Source: Sphingomonas montanisoli (GTDB lineage: Bacteria; Pseudomonadota; Alphaproteobacteria; Sphingomonadales; Sphingomonadaceae). From it: a stretch of DNA of 64,000 bases. The position numbers and the translations under genes were made by a program. The stretch spans positions 248,001 through 312,000 of the forward strand of contig NZ_VTOU01000003.1 in assembly GCF_008274695.1 (NCBI RefSeq), read 5' to 3'. The notes below the pieces were generated by a model. It ran no database searches and was not told where the DNA came from. It saw only the letters and a list, made by a program, of their open reading frames with translations. Below are positions 58,697 to 64,000 of this stretch, piece after piece. Numbering within the stretch: position 1 is the stretch's first letter; every line of letters starts with the position of its first letter.

Positions 58697-60057
58697 CGAT
58701 GCAGCGCATTTGGGCGGTTTTTGCCGGCCTGATCATGTTGATGCCGCTCGCCTTCGGCAGCTACGCGCCTTGGTTGTGGAGCCTGGGCGGCATCATCATC
58801 GCCGCCCTCACTCTGCTGCTCGCACGGCGGAGTGTGAAGGCCGACGCCGATATTGTGTGGCGACGCGTCTTGTGGCTCCCGCTGATCCTATTCACGGGCG
58901 TCACATTGTGGATTTTGATTCAATATAGCGGCATTGGCCCCGCCCATCCGATCTGGTCGTTGGCAGCCGACGCGCTGGGCGAGAAGACACTCGCCGGATC
59001 GATGAGCATAGCGCCCCAGTCGACCCTGGTTTCGCTGATCCGTCTGCTCAGCTTTGCGGGCGCCTTCTGGATCGGCCTACAAGGCGGCCGCGATCGCGAT
59101 CGCGCCTTTCAGTTCCTGCGCTGGTTCAGTTACGCATCGGGTGCCTATGCGCTCTACGGGCTGATCAACTTCGTCGCCGGCAACGAATATCTGCTGTGGC
59201 GGGTGCGCGAAGCCTATCTCGGAGACCTTACCGGCACCTTCGTCAACCGTAACAGCTATGCGACCTTCGCCGGCCTCGGCCTCATCACGGCGACGGCCCT
59301 GCTGATTCAGGAAGTGCGCCGGGCGTGGCGTATCGCCGACCCTTCCGTACCGAAGCTTGCCCGCGCACTGGGCCTGCTGCGTGGTGAGGTCGCCATACAA
59401 GCCACGATCGTGCCGATCCTGATCATGGCGTTGCTTCAGAGCCATTCCCGGATGGGTGTATTCTCATCGGCATGCGGCATGGCCGCATTGCTCATCATCG
59501 GCCGCGTGGTCAGGACGGCGCGAGGGCGCATGATCGGCGGCGGAATCGCCGTGCTGGTCGCCATCGCGCTCTTTGCGGTGAGCGGAGACATGCTGGCCGA
59601 GCGGATCGGCCATACCGAGTCCAATGATCGACTGCCGATCTTCGCGCTCACGATCAAAGCCATCGAAACCGCGCCGCTTGGCGGCCACGGCTACGGATCC
59701 TTCGCCAACGTCTTCCCGATGTTCCGCGATATGACGCTGCCCAACTCGTCAGTCTATGGCTTCGCGCACGACACCTACCTCGAACTCGCCCTGGAGATCG
59801 GCCTGCCCGCGGCCGTGGCGCTCACCTTCGCGGTCGCGTGGCTTTCCGCGCTCTGCCTGATCGGCGCTTATCGCCGCAATCGCGACGAGATCATTCCGTC
59901 GATCGCCTTTGCTTCGGCGATATTGATCGGGACGCACGCGCTGCTCGATTTCAGCGTTCAGATGCCCGCGATCGGCTGCCTGTTCGCCGCGCTGCTCGGC
60001 ATCGGCAATGCGCAGGCCTGGAGCATGAAACGAACGGTTCGAGACTCCGCCGAGTGA
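58693..60057 (+). CDS. O-antigen ligase/polymerase family membrane protein (Wzy_C)
   Basis: A 454-residue protein with about 11 hydrophobic segments. The Wzy_C core region reads LGDLTGTFVNRNSYATFAGL, then LLQSHSRMGVFSSACGM and LPIFALTIKAIETAPLGGHG, followed by PNSSVYGFAHDTYLELALEI, with the H-x-x-x-L-E motif typical of O-antigen ligase-like proteins. It is the second such protein in the locus besides the one at 47.7 kb. ATG 58693 overlaps the previous stop (ATGA); ATG 58699 is an alternative. Its stop overlaps the next start (GTGA). Confidence 0.86.
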   Translation: MTMQRIWAVFAGLIMLMPLAFGSYAPWLWSLGGIIIAALTLLLARRSVKADADIVWRRVLWLPLILFTGVTLWILIQYSGIGPAHPIWSLAADALGEKTLAGSMSIAPQSTLVSLIRLLSFAGAFWIGLQGGRDRDRAFQFLRWFSYASGAYALYGLINFVAGNEYLLWRVREAYLGDLTGTFVNRNSYATFAGLGLITATALLIQEVRRAWRIADPSVPKLARALGLLRGEVAIQATIVPILIMALLQSHSRMGVFSSACGMAALLIIGRVVRTARGRMIGGGIAVLVAIALFAVSGDMLAERIGHTESNDRLPIFALTIKAIETAPLGGHGYGSFANVFPMFRDMTLPNSSVYGFAHDTYLELALEIGLPAAVALTFAVAWLSALCLIGAYRRNRDEIIPSIAFASAILIGTHALLDFSVQMPAIGCLFAALLGIGNAQAWSMKRTVRDSAE

Positions 60058-61169
60058 CCGATGCTCGTCGGCTATTGATCCTCCACGACAGCCCTGCCTT
60101 TGGCGGGCATGAACTGATGTTTCTCAAGCTCTTGCCGGCGCTGCTTGCGGCCCCTGATTTCAACGACGTCCTGCTTTGCTTTCCCGAAGGCAATCGTCGT
60201 TTCGCCGAAGCCTTGGCACCCTTTGCCGGCGGCAAATTGCGGCTTGCGCCGTGGGGCTGGGCGAAGCGGCCGGCGGCGCCCTATCTGGGCGGCTTCCGGC
60301 GGGGTTTCGTGCGCGCCATCCAGCACATCGTCGCGATCGAGCGGCCCGATGCCGTCCTGCTGCTTCAGGGCCGGATCGAGAATTGCGTGGTGCCGACGCT
60401 CGCCCTTCCGCGCGACCTGCACCTCGTCGGCTATATTCCGATGGCGCACCTGCTGCGCGACATGGGGCGGAACGGCCTTGGCGATATCGCGCGGCGACGG
60501 CTCTACCGGCGGCCGGATCGCTTCGTGGTGCCGTCGCACGCGGTGGCCACACAAATCGCGCAAGCGGGCGGTCGACACCCAGCGATCGTGGTGGAGAATT
60601 GGGTCACGCCGCCCCCTGCCCCCACCAGAGCCGATGTCCGCGCCCGACTGGATCTTCCCGCCGATCGCCCTGTTGCCTTGTTCCTCGGCCGGCTCGAGGC
60701 ACGGCAGAAGGGGCTGGACCTGCTGGCGGAGGCGATGCGTCGGCAATCCGGCGGATTGCGCAAATGGACTTTCGTCTTCGTCGGCGACGGCCCGGATCGG
60801 GCGCTGATCGACAGCCTTGCGGCGACGCCCGGTCTCGATATCCGCGCGCCGGGGTGGAGCGATGCGGGCACCGACTATCTGGCTGCCGCCGACGTGCTGC
60901 TGATGCCGTCGCGCTGGGAGGGGGTTCCGCTCGTCATGCTCGAGGCGATGGACTATGGCGTCCCGCTCCTGACCAGCGATATCGACGTGTTTCGCGAGTA
61001 TCTGCCCGACATCTGCCGGATGGATTTCGCGAAGGACGACCTTGCCGCCGCGCTCGATCATCTGCTCGCGCCGGAGGCGCGAACGGCCTTCCATCAGAGC
61101 GTCAGAAACCGCCCGAAGGCCGATGCCGAAACCGGTGGTGCGGCACTTCTGGAGGCTTTGCGCGGCTGA
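60054..61169 (+). CDS. Family 4 glycosyltransferase
   Basis: A 371-residue GT-B enzyme. It starts VTDARRLLILHDSPAFGGHE and includes ALFLGRLEARQKGLDLLAEA, FVFVGDGPDRALIDSL and the donor motif MPSRWEGVPLVMLEAMDYGV (E-x7-E). GTG 60054 overlaps the ligase stop. It ends two bases before the convergent GT14 gene end. Sugar specificity is unknown. Confidence 0.87.
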   Translation: MTDARRLLILHDSPAFGGHELMFLKLLPALLAAPDFNDVLLCFPEGNRRFAEALAPFAGGKLRLAPWGWAKRPAAPYLGGFRRGFVRAIQHIVAIERPDAVLLLQGRIENCVVPTLALPRDLHLVGYIPMAHLLRDMGRNGLGDIARRRLYRRPDRFVVPSHAVATQIAQAGGRHPAIVVENWVTPPPAPTRADVRARLDLPADRPVALFLGRLEARQKGLDLLAEAMRRQSGGLRKWTFVFVGDGPDRALIDSLAATPGLDIRAPGWSDAGTDYLAAADVLLMPSRWEGVPLVMLEAMDYGVPLLTSDIDVFREYLPDICRMDFAKDDLAAALDHLLAPEARTAFHQSVRNRPKADAETGGAALLEALRG

Positions 61170-61171
61170 TC

Positions 61172-62074
61172 TCAGCGCGCGAGGTGGTGTTCGATCGCGT
61201 CGACGATATCGACGTTGCTGGATGCCAGCTTGCGCGCATAGTGCGCCGGCCCGTCACCATAGCCGTCGCTCAGGCGAAAGGCCGGATCGAGCAGCAACGG
61301 CAGGTGCCGCTCCTTCAGGTGGCACGGCTTTTCCACCGGGTCGGACCAGTCCGTGTAAACGTCCGTCCGGACGCAGCGATCGAGCAGCGGCGAATTGCCC
61401 AGGATCGTCTGGAAATAGGCTTCATCGGGGCACATGGTGTGCCGGAAGAAACCCGTCAGCCGGCTGTCGGATTGCGCCGCTTCGATCAGCCCGATCGCCT
61501 CGGCCGACAAAGTCCACCACGAGCTGCCCGCATATAGTTTGCGACCACCGAGATGCGCCGCCGGGTTACGCAGCGGCAGCTTGCCGATCGCACGGAACAG
61601 CAGCCCGCGAACCTTCTTGAGCAATGTGGGATTGCGATAGGCGCCCTCGAAGAAGAAGCGCGTGAATCGCGTCATCGGCTTGCCGAGTTCGGTCGACGGC
61701 ACCCCGACGATGTTGATCAACTCACGGCCCGATCCGTGCACGTAGGCCAAGCGATCGGCATTGCTCCGGATCGGGAAATGGGTGCCGCTCATGAAGGTGA
61801 GATAGTCGGCCAGCGGATAGGCCTGCCGCGCCGCCCTGATCAGCGCCAGCGTCGCCGCCACCTGCGACCAGCCGCCCCAGCGTACATCGACGCGATCGTC
61901 GATATAGACAATGTCCGCCCCGCTCACCCTTTCGCGAAAGGGCGCGATGTCGCTCTTGCGGTCGATATGGATGAAGAAGCGCGCCCCATCGTGGCGGAGC
62001 GCAGCGATCAACCGGCCCAGCTGAACCGGATCGGCATGGGCGGCGATCAGATAGGCATGCGGCGTAGCCGTCAC
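61172..62074 (-). CDS. Core-2/I-branching-type (GT14) glycosyltransferase
   Basis: A 300-residue protein: HAYLIAAHADPVQLGRLIAA, then FFIHIDRKSDIAPF, VDVRWGGWSQVAATLALIR and YLTFMSGTHFPIRS (where the family usually has S-G-x-D-x-P). SSWWTLSAEAI and MCPDEAYFQTILGNSPL follow. These are landmarks of GT14 beta-1,6-N-acetylglucosaminyltransferase-like bacterial enzymes. GTG 62074 overlaps the upstream stop (GTGA). It may add a side-branch sugar to the polysaccharide. Confidence 0.85.
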   Translation of the reverse strand: MTATPHAYLIAAHADPVQLGRLIAALRHDGARFFIHIDRKSDIAPFRERVSGADIVYIDDRVDVRWGGWSQVAATLALIRAARQAYPLADYLTFMSGTHFPIRSNADRLAYVHGSGRELINIVGVPSTELGKPMTRFTRFFFEGAYRNPTLLKKVRGLLFRAIGKLPLRNPAAHLGGRKLYAGSSWWTLSAEAIGLIEAAQSDSRLTGFFRHTMCPDEAYFQTILGNSPLLDRCVRTDVYTDWSDPVEKPCHLKERHLPLLLDPAFRLSDGYGDGPAHYARKLASSNVDIVDAIEHHLAR

Positions 62075-62853
62075 GCACCGGCCTCGATCGCGGTCATGCG
62101 CTTGCGTAACGCCCGATCCTGCCGCGCCTTGACCATCCATCGCCGCCAGAACGGCATCGCGCGGACCTGCGGCGTCGCACGGATGCGCGCATAGACTTCG
62201 CGGTGACCGGCGAGCACCTTGTCCTTGCGACGGGTGATCCGCTCATTGCTCTCGGTATCCTGATGAACCAGAATTTCTGGCACGCCGAAGATCGGCACAT
62301 GCTGCAGGATGCGCACGAACAATTCGTAATCCTGGCACGCCGGCATCGCGAGGTCGAACGGCCCGATCAGATCGAAGATGTTGCGCGAAACGAGCAGGAT
62401 CGACGTCGGCCCAATGAGATTGTGGACCACGACATCCTCTAGCCGGATCAACTCGGCCGGCTTCATGCTGAACCCGCCCGTCTCGCCGAACTGCGAATAA
62501 CCGCAGGTCACGGCATAATTATCGGGCGAGCCGTGCGCGGCGACGGCCGCCAGCTGTTTCGAAAGCTTGGTCGGCTCCCAATAATCATCCGAATCGAGGA
62601 AAGCGATCGCATCGCCGGTTGCGGCTGCGACGCCACGGTTGCGCGCACCCTGCGCGCCCAGATTGGTCGGGTTCACCAGATAGTGCACGCGCGGATCGCC
62701 CAGCAGCGGCAGTTCGGCGGTACCATCGGTCGATCCATCGTCGACGACGATGACTTCGCTCACCGGATGATCCTGCGCAAACAGGCTTTCGATCGCGCGC
62801 ACCAGCGTATCGCGGCGATTATAGGTGGGAATGACTACGGAAACGCTGGTCAT
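62071..62853 (-). CDS. Family 2 glycosyltransferase
   Basis: A 260-residue GT-A enzyme: SVSVVIPTYNRRDTLVRAIE, VVDDGSTDGT, NLGAQGARNRGV and FLDSDDYWEP (the DxD motif), then GPFDLAMPACQDYELFVRIL. No membrane segments. ATG 62853 begins MTSVSVVIPTYN, which is the natural start; the long upstream frame lies antisense to the flippase gene region. It forms a two-gene unit with the GT14 gene, divergent from the flippase gene. Confidence 0.88.
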   Translation of the reverse strand: MTSVSVVIPTYNRRDTLVRAIESLFAQDHPVSEVIVVDDGSTDGTAELPLLGDPRVHYLVNPTNLGAQGARNRGVAAATGDAIAFLDSDDYWEPTKLSKQLAAVAAHGSPDNYAVTCGYSQFGETGGFSMKPAELIRLEDVVVHNLIGPTSILLVSRNIFDLIGPFDLAMPACQDYELFVRILQHVPIFGVPEILVHQDTESNERITRRKDKVLAGHREVYARIRATPQVRAMPFWRRWMVKARQDRALRKRMTAIEAGA

Positions 62854-63027
62854 CGACTCCCTCCCTACATCCGATCCCCGAATGGCCCAATTCGCGTTGC
62901 GGCGCAACATCGAGGCATGTCGGCGCAAGGGTTCAACTCGCCGCTGATACAGCTGGATTCGGATAGCGAATTGTGCAACTGCGAAGGAGAGTTGCAACTG
63001 GCGCTCGAGTTGGGGGACATATCCGCG

Positions 63028-64000
63028 ATGTCGCTTAGACGCGATGCGATCTGGACCGCAATGGACACGTTCGCGACAGCTGGCCTCGCCTTCTTGTTTC
63101 GCTTGCTGGTTGCGCGCGTGCTTAGCCCGCATGATTTCGGTCTCGTCGCCATCGTTCTCGCGGTCGTGGCCGTCTTGCAGGTGGTCAACGATTTTGGGCT
63201 TACGGCCGCGCTCATACAGAAGGATGAGGCGAAAGTTACGCCCGCACTGGTCAACACGACCTTCACAGCTTCGCTGATCGTGTCGATCGCGCTGTGCGCC
63301 GGGACCATATTGCTGGTCGCTCCGATTGCTAGCGCCTTCTACGATGAACCAATGGTGGGCCCCCTTCTGGCTGTCCTGAGCATCAGTTTACTCCCTTCAC
63401 CCTTCACCACCGTCACTTCGGCCCTCCTGTTTCGCAAGCATCTCTTCCGGGAGGTCGCAATCAATCGCTGCATCACGACCACCTTGTCACTCGCGGTCGC
63501 TTGCGCGCTTTTGTGGTGGCGTCCCAGCCCATGGGTTGTCGTATGGCAATCGATCGCAAGTGGAGTGCTGTCGACGATCGGCCTCTGCTACGTCGCACGT
63601 TGGCGCTTCCGCCTGACCTTGCATACGGTCCATTTGAAGGACATCTTCGGCTTCAGCAGCTTCGTGCTTGGTGGCGATCTGATCGGATCATTCCAGGCAA
63701 ATGCCGGCGTTTTCATCCTAGGTCGAATGCTTTCAACCAGCGATGTCGGTCTCTATTCGATCGGCATCTACATGACCGATACGGTGCGCAAGGTGCTCGC
63801 GTCGATCCTAAACCGCGTCACGTTTGTTCACTATTCGCAGAATAAGCATGACCCTGCAGCGTTGAGACAATCCTATGTCTCAACCGTGATATGGAATTGT
63901 CGGCTCATTATGCCGGTTATGGTGGCGATGCTTCTGTTTGGTCCATCGCTATTCGGGCGCTTCCTGGGCCCTGAATGGAGCCAACTTGGCCCTGTCATAC
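63028..64000 (+). CDS. Oligosaccharide flippase, Wzx/MOP family, cut by window edge
   Basis: From ATG 63028 the frame encodes MSLRRDAIWTAMDTFATAGL, then LFRLLVARVLSPHDFGLVAI, VNDFGLTAALIQKDEAKVTP, SALLFRKHLFREVAINRCIT and FGFSSFVLGGDLIGSF. These are the recurring helix pairs of the PST/MOP polysaccharide flippases. At least 324 residues are present and the frame is open at 64000. It moves the lipid-linked repeat unit across the inner membrane. GGGGGA lies about 11 bases upstream. Confidence 0.9.
   Translation, partial: MSLRRDAIWTAMDTFATAGLAFLFRLLVARVLSPHDFGLVAIVLAVVAVLQVVNDFGLTAALIQKDEAKVTPALVNTTFTASLIVSIALCAGTILLVAPIASAFYDEPMVGPLLAVLSISLLPSPFTTVTSALLFRKHLFREVAINRCITTTLSLAVACALLWWRPSPWVVVWQSIASGVLSTIGLCYVARWRFRLTLHTVHLKDIFGFSSFVLGGDLIGSFQANAGVFILGRMLSTSDVGLYSIGIYMTDTVRKVLASILNRVTFVHYSQNKHDPAALRQSYVSTVIWNCRLIMPVMVAMLLFGPSLFGRFLGPEWSQLGPVI

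Noticed and set aside
1-64000. CRISPR arrays, rRNA and tRNA genes, complete insertion sequences
   Set aside because: No regularly spaced direct repeats, no rRNA-like blocks, no tRNA cloverleaf and no intact transposase were recognised by eye; a tRNA scan would settle the tRNA point.

Overview
The window looks like a chromosome segment of a Sphingomonas-type alphaproteobacterium. It is GC-rich throughout, carries many TonB-dependent receptors, has a nitrate-assimilation cluster controlled by NasS/NasT, and contains a sphingomonad-style exopolysaccharide locus. The assignment rests on gene content and recognised families, because no 16S or other marker gene is present. No rRNA, tRNA or CRISPR array was recognised.

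Region 1 (1-6.9 kb) is a scarred mobile region. It holds the end of a serine-recombinase/DUF2924 module that abuts an alpha/beta hydrolase lacking its catalytic histidine. Fragments of two response regulators follow, then a four-gene operon (AbrB-like protein, ParB-methyltransferase fusion, two DUF5681-like paralogues). After that come a hairpin-rich non-coding stretch, a broken M28 peptidase and the C-terminal part of a thiolase.

Region 2 (6.9-17.8 kb, all minus strand) is a complete assimilatory nitrate pathway: nasT-nasS (sensor and antiterminator), an MFS nitrate transporter, an outer-membrane porin, nirB-nirD (nitrite reductase), nasA (nitrate reductase) and cobA (siroheme). The leaders of nirB and of the transporter each hold two small hairpins followed by an intrinsic terminator. 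This is the layout expected of a NasT (ANTAR) antitermination target.

Region 3 (18.2-29.2 kb) is a sulfatase island: two large type I sulfatases, a TonB-dependent receptor, three TetR regulators and a formylglycine-generating enzyme that would activate the sulfatases. Region 4 (29.2-34.4 kb) is an ion/osmotic block with two MscS channels, a CPA1-type antiporter and a DUF2254 membrane protein.

Region 5 (34.4-41.4 kb) begins with a repeat that is also present at 5.15 kb, then small unknown genes. It continues with a partner-switching-type signalling set (STAS protein, metallo-beta-lactamase-fold protein, CHASE2-SpoIIE phosphatase, HATPase kinase) interleaved with FecR and OmpA-like envelope proteins and followed by an OsmC protein. 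Region 6 (41.5-47.7 kb) holds two tandem paralogous TonB-dependent receptors with a divergent TetR gene.

Region 7 (47.7-64 kb) is an exopolysaccharide locus: two Wzy/ligase-type membrane proteins, several glycosyltransferases, a Gfo/Idh/MocA oxidoreductase, the initiating sugar transferase, a very alanine-rich exported protein, an outer-membrane beta-barrel, a Wzc-type tyrosine kinase and the start of a Wzx flippase. Many genes overlap by ATGA or GTGA, which indicates translational coupling.
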